Source: an uncultured Clostridia bacterium (GTDB lineage: Bacteria; Bacillota; Clostridia; Oscillospirales; Oscillospiraceae). From it: a stretch of 34,907 nucleotides of DNA. The notes under the pieces were generated by a model. The model was not told the origin of the DNA, searched no databases, and worked only from the letters and a program-made list of their open reading frames with translations. The DNA is taken from contig CAMNOV010000013.1 of the NCBI GenBank assembly GCA_946547105.1, positions 1 to 34,907 of the forward strand. Direction: 5' to 3'. This document shows positions 14,762 through 21,475 of this stretch, one piece after another; position 1 is the stretch's first letter; the number at the start of each line of letters is the position of its first letter. A program made the position numbers and the translations under genes.

Positions 14762-15835
14762 ATGAAATTAGGGATCGTGGGTCTGCCCAACGTGGGCAAG
14801 ACGACGCTTTTTAACGCGCTGACCGGCTCGAAGGCCGAGACCGGCGGCTATACCGCGGCCAATGCCAAGCCCAACATCGGCCAGGCCAAGGTGCCCGACG
14901 AGCGGCTCGACTGGCTGGCAGAATACTACCACCCGAAGAAATACAGCCCGGCAAGCATCGATTTTGTGGACGTGCCCGGCGTCAGCTCCGGCGGCAAGGG
15001 CAACGAGGTCTTCCAGGCCATCCGCCAGGTGGATGCGCTGGTGCAGGTGGTCCGCTGCTTCGACAACGACGACCTCTTCCTCGAGCCGGCGGACGCCGTG
15101 CGCGACGCGGAGAGCTTCGAGCTGGAGCTGATCCTGGCGGACATCGAGATCGTCGAGCGCCGTCTCGAGCGCGCGAAGAAGAACGCCAAGGGCGGCGACA
15201 AGAAATACAAGCGCGAGGCCGAGATGTGCGAAGCGCTGATTGCCCATCTGACCGAGGAGAAGCCCGCGCGCGACTTCCCCTTCACCGACGAGGACAAGGA
15301 CATCCTGGCCGACGGCGGGTTGCTGACCGTCAAGCCCGTGATCTACGCCGCCAACCTCGACGAGGAGGGCATGGCCAACTACGCGGACAACGCAAACTTC
15401 AAGGCCCTGTCCGACTACGCCGCCAAGAGCGGCGCGGCCGTGCTGCCTGTGGCGGCGAAGTTCGAGGAGGATCTGGCCGAGCTCGACGCCGAGGAGGCGC
15501 AGATGTTCATGGAGGATCTCGGCCTGCACGAGACCGGTCTCGACCGCCTGATCCGCACCTCTTACGACCTGCTGGGCTATATCTCTTTCCTCACCGCCGG
15601 CGAGGACGACGTGCACGCCTGGACGATCGTGCGCGGCACCAAGGCGCCCAAGGCCGCCGGCAAGATCCACACCGACATCGAGCGCGGCTTCATCCGCGCC
15701 GAGATCGTCGCCTTTGAGGATCTGAAGGCCTGCGGCACGATGGCCGCCGCCAAGGAAAAGGGCCTGTTCCGCCTGGAGGGCAAGGACTACGTCATGCAGG
15801 ACGGCGACGTGACCATGTTCCGCTTCAACGTGTGA
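14762..15835 (+). CDS. ychF: Ribosome-binding ATPase YchF (OLA1 family)
   Basis: A 357-residue Obg-superfamily P-loop ATPase that binds ribosomes and takes part in stress and translation control. Motifs: G1 GLPNVGKTTLFNAL at residue 6, the G3 region VDVPG, and the variant G4 YAANLDEE, which gives YchF its ATP rather than GTP preference. The C-terminal TGS domain carries AWTIVRGTKAPKAAGKIH and ends in DVTMFRFNV, the family's usual end. It is monocistronic with its own promoter, AAGGAG upstream, and a terminator 16 bases after the stop. Confidence 0.97.
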   Translation: MKLGIVGLPNVGKTTLFNALTGSKAETGGYTAANAKPNIGQAKVPDERLDWLAEYYHPKKYSPASIDFVDVPGVSSGGKGNEVFQAIRQVDALVQVVRCFDNDDLFLEPADAVRDAESFELELILADIEIVERRLERAKKNAKGGDKKYKREAEMCEALIAHLTEEKPARDFPFTDEDKDILADGGLLTVKPVIYAANLDEEGMANYADNANFKALSDYAAKSGAAVLPVAAKFEEDLAELDAEEAQMFMEDLGLHETGLDRLIRTSYDLLGYISFLTAGEDDVHAWTIVRGTKAPKAAGKIHTDIERGFIRAEIVAFEDLKACGTMAAAKEKGLFRLEGKDYVMQDGDVTMFRFNV

Positions 15836-15850
15836 TTTTGTGATACGCAG

Positions 15851-15883
15851 ACGCCCGCCGCTGAAAAAGCGGCGGGCGTTTTT
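15851..15883 (+). terminator. Terminator of ychF
   Basis: A perfect 12-bp stem ACGCCCGCCGCT/AGCGGCGGGCGT with loop GAAAA and T-run 15879-15883. Confidence 0.92.
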
Positions 15884-15897
15884 GCATCTCGGGGGGC

Positions 15898-16276
15898 GGG
15901 CCGCCGAGGGCGTCGGCCCCTACGGGAAACGGATTGCCGCGCCAATGTGCGCACCGGCGCGCAATGACAGGTTTCAGGGGTTTCAGGCAAGGGACCAAAG
16001 AAGAGAAGGACGGTTCGTGAATCGCCCCTACGGAGAAACGCGAGGGACGGGCCGCCGAGGGCGTCGGCCCCTACGGGGGAAACGGATTGCCGCGCCAATG
16101 TGCGCACCGGCGCGCAATGACAGGTTTCAGGGGTTTCAGGCAAGGGACCAAAGAAGAGAAGGGCGGTTCGTGAATCGCCCCTACGGAGAAATGCGAGGGG
16201 CGGGCCGCCGGGGGCGTCGGCCCCTACGGGAAACGGATTGCCGCGCCGGTGTGCGCACCGGCGCGCAATGACAGGG
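15898..16276 (-). repeat. Tandem 151-153-bp composite repeat, about 2.5 copies
   Basis: Copies start at 15898, 16049 and 16202; the third stops after about 75 bp. Each holds module A (inverted), then ACGGATTGCCGCGCC...GGCGCGCAATGACAGG, then a GTTTCAGGGGTTTCAGGCAA / GACCAAAGAAGAGAAGG stretch, and module B (inverted). Copies 1 and 2 differ at only a few bases. Nothing here looks coding. An orphan terminator right arm, CGGCGGGCGTTTTTTT (16288-16303), follows the array. Confidence 0.92.
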
Positions 16277-16314
16277 GTTTTGTTTGTCGGCGGGCGTTTT
16301 TTTATCGTTTCGGC

Positions 16315-16340
16315 GCAACCTGCGGCCGGTTTTGTTGTCT
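16315..16340 (+). promoter_or_regulatory. Candidate ECF-type promoter of the sigma/anti-sigma pair
   Basis: CAAC at 16316-16319 and GTC at 16337-16339, 17 bases apart, followed by TATAAGGG. The AAC / GTC pattern is what many ECF sigma factors use for autoregulation; no good TTGACA/TATAAT pair is present here. It ends about 38 bases before the sigma gene start. Confidence 0.45.
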
Positions 16341-16377
16341 ATAAGGGTGAGAGCTCTTCACACAAAGGAGATTCAGT

Positions 16378-16935
16378 ATGGAAGACAGAGAGATCGTGGA
16401 TCTGTACTGGCAGCGTTCCGATCTGGCCATATCGGAAACGGAAAACAAATACGGAAGATACTGCCGAACGATCGCCTTCAACATCTGCGGCGACGCCGAA
16501 GACGCGGAGGAATGCGTCAGCGACACCTGGTTTTGCGCCTGGAACCGGATGCCCTCCGAGCGCCCCGCGGTCTTGTCGGCCTTCCTCGGCTGTATCACCA
16601 GAAGCTTCGCCATCAATAAAGTCAGGGCGAAACACAGGATCAAGCGCGGCGGAGGGCAAGCGCCTCTTGCGCTGGACGAGCTGGCCGAATGCGTCCCCGG
16701 CGGAACGAACCCGGAGCAGGAACTGGAGGCCAGGGAACTGGAAGCGGCGATCGGGCGCTTCGTGGCCGGGCTGAAGGAAACGGACCGACAGGCCTTCGTC
16801 CTGCGGTACTGGTATCTCGCGCCGGTCGCTGCCATCGCGCAGCGGCTGGGCTGCCGGGAAGCGAAAATCAAGAGCAGCCTGTTTCGCAGCCGAAAAAAGC
16901 TGAAGGTCTATCTACAGGAGGAGGGCTTATGTTAG
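16378..16935 (+). CDS. ECF-like RNA polymerase sigma factor
   Basis: A 185-residue sigma-70 family protein with only regions 2 and 4. Region 2 (about 20-90) includes YCRTIAFNICGDAEDAEECVSD and TWFCAWNRMP; region 4 (about 128-178) has FVAGLKETDRQAFVLRYWY and an HTH, AIAQRLGCREAKIKSSLFRSR. A flexible basic/acidic linker lies between. AAAGGAG sits 8-9 bases before the ATG. It overlaps the next gene by 7 bases, the normal coupling for a sigma factor and its membrane anti-sigma. Signal and regulon unknown. Confidence 0.9.
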   Translation: MEDREIVDLYWQRSDLAISETENKYGRYCRTIAFNICGDAEDAEECVSDTWFCAWNRMPSERPAVLSAFLGCITRSFAINKVRAKHRIKRGGGQAPLALDELAECVPGGTNPEQELEARELEAAIGRFVAGLKETDRQAFVLRYWYLAPVAAIAQRLGCREAKIKSSLFRSRKKLKVYLQEEGLC

Positions 16936-17792
16936 ACTCGCTGGCACTTCTGCGCGCTATGAACGGCATTCATGAGGAGGATGTAGTCATGGCCGGAAAC
17001 ATGTATTTCAACGAAAGAAAATCTACTCATCTGAAAACGAAGCGGATCGTCACCCTCGCCCTCGCGGCGGCGCTGATCCTGGCGCTGAGCGTCGGCGCCT
17101 GGGCGGCCTACGGCAAGGTGGCCGGGCCGCAGGAGGCCGAGCGCGTGGCGCTGCAGGAGCTCGAGGTCTGGAAGGAGCTGGGTTTGATCTGCCCGGAGGT
17201 ATCCTTCGAGGGCCCGGCGACGAAGATCGTCGAGGTCGAGGAGTATCAGGGCGGCGGATACTGGTACGACCGCCTGTTCCCGCACAGCTATGAGGTGCGC
17301 TGGTACGGCGTGGGCAAGTATAACTGCAACCTGAGCGTGGACACGCAGAGCGGAAAGCTGCTGTACGCCGTGATCGGCGCGGCCCCGGACGAATGGGACG
17401 AGCCCGTCGAAACGGTCGAGCATACGCAGCCGATCGACCCCTATGATCTCGACAAGGGCTCGGAGACCTTCACGCTGCACATCTACGACAACTTCGACGA
17501 CATCGTCCCCGCCGATCTGACGGTGGACGACTTCTGCTCGCGCCTGGCCGAGTACTGGGGCTTTACCGGCTACCGGATCGGCGACACGGTGGACGAGCTC
17601 TGGTACGACGCGCACTGGGAGGCCGTCGACGGCTCGACGCGGTTGCTGGATCTGCCCCGCACCAACCCGACGAATTATTACCTCACGGTATTCTTCGACG
17701 GTGACCAGGAGGGCGCGCCGATGTATCTGGAGCTGGAGAATTTCCCGGAAAACTGCACGCTGATGCTCGGCGCACGCCACGCCATCGGCTGA
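16929..17792 (+). CDS. Membrane-anchored putative anti-sigma factor
   Basis: A 287-residue single-pass protein. The cytoplasmic N-terminus (1-39) has LLRAMNGIHEEDVVMAG, a short motif I associate with N-termini of proteins paired with ECF sigma genes in Clostridia. One transmembrane helix spans about 40-61, then an extracytoplasmic region of about 225 residues rich in Asp, Glu, Trp and Tyr, with no named domain recognised. The first ATG (16929) has AGGAGG 6 bases upstream and overlaps the sigma stop. A second in-frame ATG at 16989 also has a strong GGAGGA site and would remove the conserved motif, so I prefer the first. Anti-sigma function is inferred from pairing and topology. Confidence 0.75.
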   Translation: MLDSLALLRAMNGIHEEDVVMAGNMYFNERKSTHLKTKRIVTLALAAALILALSVGAWAAYGKVAGPQEAERVALQELEVWKELGLICPEVSFEGPATKIVEVEEYQGGGYWYDRLFPHSYEVRWYGVGKYNCNLSVDTQSGKLLYAVIGAAPDEWDEPVETVEHTQPIDPYDLDKGSETFTLHIYDNFDDIVPADLTVDDFCSRLAEYWGFTGYRIGDTVDELWYDAHWEAVDGSTRLLDLPRTNPTNYYLTVFFDGDQEGAPMYLELENFPENCTLMLGARHAIG

Positions 17793-17810
17793 GGATCGAA
17801 TCGGAAAGCA

Positions 17811-17842
17811 CGCCCGCCGCGTTCACGCGGCGGGCGGTTTTT
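17811..17842 (+). terminator. Terminator of the sigma/anti-sigma operon
   Basis: An 11-bp perfect stem CGCCCGCCGCG/CGCGGCGGGCG, loop TTCA, and a T-run at 17838-17842. Its stem closely resembles the ychF terminator. Confidence 0.9.
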
Positions 17843-17883
17843 GTGCGTTAAGGGGGTGGGCGGTGGAATGCGGAATGAAAGAG

Positions 17884-18136
17884 CGGGCGATTCGTGAATC
17901 GCCCCTACGGAGAAATGCGAGGGGCGGGCCGCCGGGGGCGTCGGCCCCTACGAGGAAAACGGATTGCCGCGCCGGCGTGCGCACCGGCTCGCAATGACAG
18001 GTTTCAGGGTTTTCGGGCAAGGGGCCAAAGAAGAGGCGGGCGATTCGTGAATCGCCCCTACGGAGAAATGCGGGAACGGGCCGCCGGGGGCGTCGGCCCC
18101 TACGAGGAAATGCGGAATTCGGAATTCGGAATTGGG
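17884..18136 (-). repeat. Mosaic intergenic repeat block 3
   Basis: Inverted copies of the modules seen elsewhere: B (17884-17910), A (about 17923-17951), the GGATTGCCGCGCCGG...CGCAATGACAGG element (about 17960-18000), the GTTTCAGGG...CCAAAGAAGAG stretch (about 18000-18035), B again (18037-18063), A again (about 18075-18104), and GGAATTCGGAATTCGG repeats (18107-18136). This is nearly one and a half units of the 15898-16276 array, diverged. No gene seen. Confidence 0.85.
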
Positions 18137-18158
18137 GAGCGCGCGGGAGGGGCATAAA

Positions 18159-18191
18159 AAAACCGTGAAGCCGGGGGGGCTTCACGGTTTT
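18159..18191 (-). terminator. Terminator of the exporter/cargo locus
   Basis: A perfect 14-bp stem, AAAACCGTGAAGCC with GGCTTCACGGTTTT, and a 5-base G/C loop. On the minus strand the stem runs into TTTTTTT, ending the transcript of the LysM cargo gene. It could work on both strands. Confidence 0.92.
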
Positions 18192-18228
18192 CTCGTCGTT
18201 TCTCAGAAACGGATGGTCCGCGTTGGGC

Positions 18229-18429
18229 TCAGAAACGGATGGTCAGCTTCTGGTTGACCTTGAGCTCCTGGGGATTGCGGATGTTGTTCCAACGGCAGAG
18301 CTGCTCCACCGTGCAGTGGAAACGCTTGGCGATGGACTCGGCCGTGTCGCCCGGACGGACGACATAGGGGATCATCGTGCCGCCGCTGACATCCTGCAGC
18401 ACTTCATCGTTCAGGGGAGATGCGTTCAT
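18229..18429 (-). CDS. Double-glycine leader fused to a single LysM domain
   Basis: A 66-residue protein. Residues 1-17 (MNASPLNDEVLQDVSGG) form a double-glycine export leader: relative to the cut after Gly17 it has Leu at -12, Leu at -7, Val at -4, Ser at -3, Gly-Gly. The rest (about 22-66) is a complete LysM: YVVRPGDTAESIAKRF, then LCRWNNI and a final LKVNQKLTIRF. LysM binds GlcNAc-containing glycans, chiefly peptidoglycan. The mature product would be a bare 49-residue wall-binding module with two Cys (39, 45). No Sec signal is present, so export by the C39-peptidase ABC transporter at 23695-25875 is the natural reading. It lies 12 bases after the lipoprotein gene, behind AAGGAGG, and ends the locus. 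Confidence 0.85.
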   Translation of the reverse strand: MNASPLNDEVLQDVSGGTMIPYVVRPGDTAESIAKRFHCTVEQLCRWNNIRNPQELKVNQKLTIRF

Positions 18430-18441
18430 GTTCAGTCCTCC

Positions 18442-20937
18442 TTATTGAAGCAGTATTTTCTCAAAGTCGAGATCCTTGCCGGAATCTTCCTTCGCGTCCT
18501 TCCAGGTCAGATGCTCGGTCGCCTTGTTGAAGTTCAGCGTGCCCTCGCCGTCCTGGTAGACGGTCTCTTCGACGGTCTGGCCTTCCGCGGTGACGCGGGT
18601 AACGGTCTTGACGCAGTCCTTGTACTTGAGCTCGCCTTCCGCGTTGAAGCTGCCGAAGAAGACCCACTTGCTGGTCTCGCCATCGGCGACGATGGTCACT
18701 GTCACCTTGTATTCACCTTCGGCGCGTTCGGAGGGCTTGATCTCGATCTCGATGTCGTGGTTCTTGACCTCGCGGTATTTGCCGGCCACGGAGAGCTTGC
18801 CCGGATCGGGGTCCAGCCCCTCGGTCACGCCGTAGATATCGACCAGGTAGATCGTCTCGTCGCTCGGGTAGTCCGCGTAGTACACGGTGCAGCTGCAGCC
18901 CTCGGCGAGCATGCCGTAGGCAAGGCGGCAGATGGCGGGATCGACGGTGACGATGAGGCCGTTGGCCAGGTTGATGGTGTAGCGCTCGGCCTGGATATCG
19001 TGCACGATACCGGCCATCGAAGCATAGACCGGCTCCGGCGCAGGCTCAGGCTCGGGCTCGGCGGTGGGTTCGGGCTCGGCGGTGGGTTCGGGCTCGGGCT
19101 CAGCGGTGGGTTCGGGCTCGGGCTCAGCGGTGGGCTCGGGCTCAGGCTCAGCGGTGGGCTCGGGCTCAGGCTCAGCGGTGGGCTCGGGTGCGGGCTCAGG
19201 CGTCGGTTCGGGCGCGGGCGTCGGCTCGGGCTCGCCGGGCAGGGTGATCGTGCCGCCGCACTCGATCAGATCGAGCGGCTGGCCGCCGTAGCTGCCGTTG
19301 AAGTGCCAAATGACGTCCATCAGCAGCTCGCTGCTCTCATTGCCCAGCTCCACGGAGAAGCTGTGGCTGTCAAAGTAGGTGGTCGTCTTGCCGCCGGTGT
19401 AGTCCATGGCGGGCTGGGTGATGCTGGCCGTCTGCTTGCCGAGGCTGAGGGAGATGCCGTTTTCGACCCGGTTGAGGGTGATGGAGGCGGAGCGGATGCT
19501 GATATCCATCGTCACTTCCGCCCGGTGATCGCCGGTCTTGACCGCCTTCCAGTCGCAGCAGAGATCCAGACCGGTTTCCGTGTCGGAGCTGAAGCCGCCG
19601 GAGGCGATGGTCTCACCGGAGGGAGCGGGCGTCGGGGTGGGCTGCTCGGTCGGAACGGGGGCCGGAGCGGGCGTGGGCGCGGCAGTCGGCGCGGGGGCCG
19701 GGGCCGGCGTGGGCGCGGCGGTGGGCGCCGGGGTGGGGGCGGCGGTCGGCGCGGGCGTCGGGGTCGCCTTGGCGCTCACGGAGAGATAGGCCGTGTTGGT
19801 GCGCGCGGTCTGACCGTCATAGTTGAAGGTGCAGTAGGCGCCCCAGCGGTCCGCCTGCTTGGTCAGCTTGCTGATGCTCAGCGTGGTGCTGTACAGGCCG
19901 CTGAGCTGGACGCCGGGGACCTTGTTGAGGAAGCCCTGCGGCGTGTACTCGCCGCCGTCGGGGGACACAAAGGTCCAGCTCAGCGAGGTGTAGATGTTGG
20001 AGAAGGCCACAAAGTAGGCGGTGTCGCCCTCGCTGCGCTTCTCATTGGTGGGGTTCTTGGTGATGTACAGGAAGAGCGGCGCCGAGCCAGGTGCGGGAGA
20101 CTCTTCCGCAGGGGCCTCGCCGATGGGGCGGGGACGGGGCAGGGGATTGGTCTTGTCGGGCGTCTGATCGCCGGTGAAGACCGCGTAGCTGTCGGTCAGG
20201 CAGGAAGCGTCCTTCGCGTCCTCAAAACGGAACCAGCCGAAGTTGCTGCTGCTCTTCTCGCAGCCGGCAAAGGCCTGCTGGCCGGCGGCGTTATAGGCCT
20301 CGGGCGAGATATCACTGCCGTTGAGGTCCATATAGCTGACGCTGCGCTTCCCGTTTTGTTCCGAAACGAACTGGAAGGCATAGCTCTCGTAGCTCAGCGT
20401 CCCGTCGCGCAGGGTGACGGCGCACTTGGCCGTGTAGGCCTCGGTCTCGGAGAGCAGGATGTTGTCGTAAAACAGATACGACCAGGCACCCGTGACGGGG
20501 TCGTGGAAGGTGTCGGCGTTCTCGGAGAGAATATCCGGGAAGGATTCGCCCTCCTCGAGCTTGACCGCGCATTCGACGAGCGCGTCATTGTTTTCGTTGA
20601 GCTCCCAGAGCTTGAGGCTGGTGGAGCGGTCGGCCAGGTGCTGGGACGCGGCGACCAGCTCGAGACGGCCGTTGTGGTCCAGGTCGGTCACCGCATAGCG
20701 CCATTCGCGCGCTTCCCCGTCCTGCTCCAGCGAGGGCAGGGTCGGGAAGAGGGCGAGGATCTGCGCGGCGGCGGGATCTTCGCTCGGGGCGGGCGTGGGC
20801 TCCGCCGGGGCCTGCGTGGGCGCGGGGGCCTCGGGCGCGGGCGTTTCGGCGGGCTGAGGGGCGGCGCCGCCGCAGGCGGCGAGGGAGAAGACCATCGCGA
20901 TCGCCAGCAGCAGGCAGAGAATCGATTTTCTGTCCAT
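18442..20937 (-). CDS. Large multidomain lipoprotein with Pro-rich stalks
   Basis: An 831-residue surface lipoprotein. The signal ends in the lipobox SLAAC, Cys22 being lipidated. Parts: Pro/Ala linker (about 26-54); a domain (about 55-260) with an Asp-rich loop [11 protein letters not shown] like calcium-binding FG-GAP/EF-type repeats; an Ig-like stretch (about 285-388); a TPAPTAAP linker (about 390-437); a beta-rich domain (about 445-565); a PEPEPTAE repeat linker (about 568-636); and a C-terminal domain (about 640-831) that includes an OB-like segment. The linkers look like wall-spanning stalks. It lies between the two double-glycine cargo genes and 12 bases before the LysM one. A role as cell-surface receptor, anchor or immunity partner for the cargo is possible but unproven. 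GGAGG is 7-8 bases before the ATG. Confidence 0.8.
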   Translation of the reverse strand: MDRKSILCLLLAIAMVFSLAACGGAAPQPAETPAPEAPAPTQAPAEPTPAPSEDPAAAQILALFPTLPSLEQDGEAREWRYAVTDLDHNGRLELVAASQHLADRSTSLKLWELNENNDALVECAVKLEEGESFPDILSENADTFHDPVTGAWSYLFYDNILLSETEAYTAKCAVTLRDGTLSYESYAFQFVSEQNGKRSVSYMDLNGSDISPEAYNAAGQQAFAGCEKSSSNFGWFRFEDAKDASCLTDSYAVFTGDQTPDKTNPLPRPRPIGEAPAEESPAPGSAPLFLYITKNPTNEKRSEGDTAYFVAFSNIYTSLSWTFVSPDGGEYTPQGFLNKVPGVQLSGLYSTTLSISKLTKQADRWGAYCTFNYDGQTARTNTAYLSVSAKATPTPAPTAAPTPAPTAAPTPAPAPAPTAAPTPAPAPVPTEQPTPTPAPSGETIASGGFSSDTETGLDLCCDWKAVKTGDHRAEVTMDISIRSASITLNRVENGISLSLGKQTASITQPAMDYTGGKTTTYFDSHSFSVELGNESSELLMDVIWHFNGSYGGQPLDLIECGGTITLPGEPEPTPAPEPTPEPAPEPTAEPEPEPTAEPEPEPTAEPEPEPTAEPEPEPTAEPEPTAEPEPEPAPEPVYASMAGIVHDIQAERYTINLANGLIVTVDPAICRLAYGMLAEGCSCTVYYADYPSDETIYLVDIYGVTEGLDPDPGKLSVAGKYREVKNHDIEIEIKPSERAEGEYKVTVTIVADGETSKWVFFGSFNAEGELKYKDCVKTVTRVTAEGQTVEETVYQDGEGTLNFNKATEHLTWKDAKEDSGKDLDFEKILLQ
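19028..19232 (-). repeat. In-gene tandem repeat encoding the PEPEPTAE stalk
   Basis: Tandem 24-bp units (eight codons, P-E-P-E-P-T-A-E) with some shortened copies, encoding about residues 568-636 of the lipoprotein. Such units are expected to vary in number between strains by slippage. Confidence 0.85.
19626..19768 (-). repeat. In-gene repeat encoding the TPAPTAAP stalk
   Basis: Imperfect units of T-P-A-P-T-A-A-P with P-A-P-A insertions, about residues 390-437 of the lipoprotein; nearly all codons are GC-rich Pro, Ala or Thr. Confidence 0.8.
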
Positions 20938-20953
20938 GGTTGTTCCTCCGTGG

Positions 20954-20980
20954 GCGGCGCAGACAGAGAAGCTGCGCCGC
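20954..20980 (-). promoter_or_regulatory. Leader hairpin before the lipoprotein gene
   Basis: GCGGCGCAG...CTGCGCCGC, a 9-bp stem with 9-base loop, ending about 7 bases before the GGAGG of the lipoprotein gene. With no T-run it is not a terminator. It may protect the downstream mRNA end or set expression relative to the cargo gene before it. Confidence 0.45.
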
Positions 20981-21020
20981 TTTCCATCATAGGGATGGGA
21001 TTTTAGATTTGATGAAAGGA

Positions 21021-21055
21021 ATCCGGCAGCATCGACGCTTGCGAGGCTGCCGGAT
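21021..21055 (-). terminator. Probable terminator after the CW_7 cargo gene
   Basis: A 10-bp perfect stem (21021-21030 with 21046-21055) and 15-base loop, followed on the minus strand by TTCCTTTCATC, a weak T-run. It may end or thin the transcript after the CW_7 gene, leaving the lipoprotein-LysM pair with partial read-through or its own promoter. Confidence 0.55.
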
Positions 21056-21081
21056 CCTGTGCCTGAGAAGGGAGCCCTTTA

Positions 21082-21402
21082 TCAGAGCAGCATGTTGTTG
21101 ACCAGGTTCTGGATGGTGTCGTAGTCGTAGCCGGCCTTCTTCAGGGCGATCTTGCGGGCATCGCCGTTGCCGTACTTGCCGTCGATGACGTCCTTGGCGA
21201 CCTTCTCATACTTGAGCAGATCGTTGACCAGGCCCTGCACGACCTGGGGATCAAAGCCGGCCTTTCTCAGCGCGGCAAAGCGGGCCTCGCCGTTGCCGTA
21301 GTCGCCGTTGATGCAGGCATAGGCAGCCTTCAGGTTGCGGGTCATACCGCCGGAAACGTTCTCCAGTGCTTCGTCAGCCAGTTTTACGATGTTGTCAGTC
21401 AT
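21082..21402 (-). CDS. Double-glycine leader fused to two CW_7 (Cpl-7) wall-binding modules
   Basis: A 106-residue protein. Residues 1-19 end in VKLADEALENVSGG, a double-glycine leader with Leu -12, Leu -7, Val -4, Ser -3, Gly-Gly, matching the LysM protein at 18229-18429. The mature part is two copies of a module of about 39 residues: first (25-63) with INGDYGNGEARFAALRKAGF, second (68-106) with VIDGKYGNGDARKIALKKAG followed by YDYDTIQNLVN. The G-x-(Y/W)-G-N-G-x-x-R...L-x-x-A-G-(Y/F)-D...V-Q/I-Q...V-N pattern is that of CW_7 repeats, which let Cpl-7-type phage lysins bind muropeptides. No enzyme domain is present. It lies 73 bases after the second ABC gene; AAGGAAG precedes the ATG. Export and cleavage by the neighbouring C39 transporter is inferred. 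Confidence 0.85.
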   Translation of the reverse strand: MTDNIVKLADEALENVSGGMTRNLKAAYACINGDYGNGEARFAALRKAGFDPQVVQGLVNDLLKYEKVAKDVIDGKYGNGDARKIALKKAGYDYDTIQNLVNNMLL

Positions 21403-21475
21403 GATGAATCTTCCTTTCTTTCTGATTGAAAAGACGCTCGCGAGGAGGTCTGATCTTTTCTGCTTGTGCTATCTT

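Noticed and set aside
14555-14814. Small plus-strand gene starting with GTG behind AGAGGAGG between ylxM and ychF
   Set aside because: It would run through the ychF promoter and into ychF in another frame, and its composition is Arg/Gly-rich without recognisable features.
15898-16276. CRISPR array
   Set aside because: The repeat unit is about 151 bp, nearly identical throughout, with no unique spacers and no cas genes.
18223-21006. A 927-codon open frame on the plus strand opposite the lipoprotein, and similar long plus-strand frames at 21512-23722, 23749-26037 and 26979-29165
   Set aside because: They are exact antisense shadows of strongly supported minus-strand genes, with low-complexity Gly/Ala/Asp/Arg composition produced by GC-rich codons, no ribosome sites and no recognisable domains.
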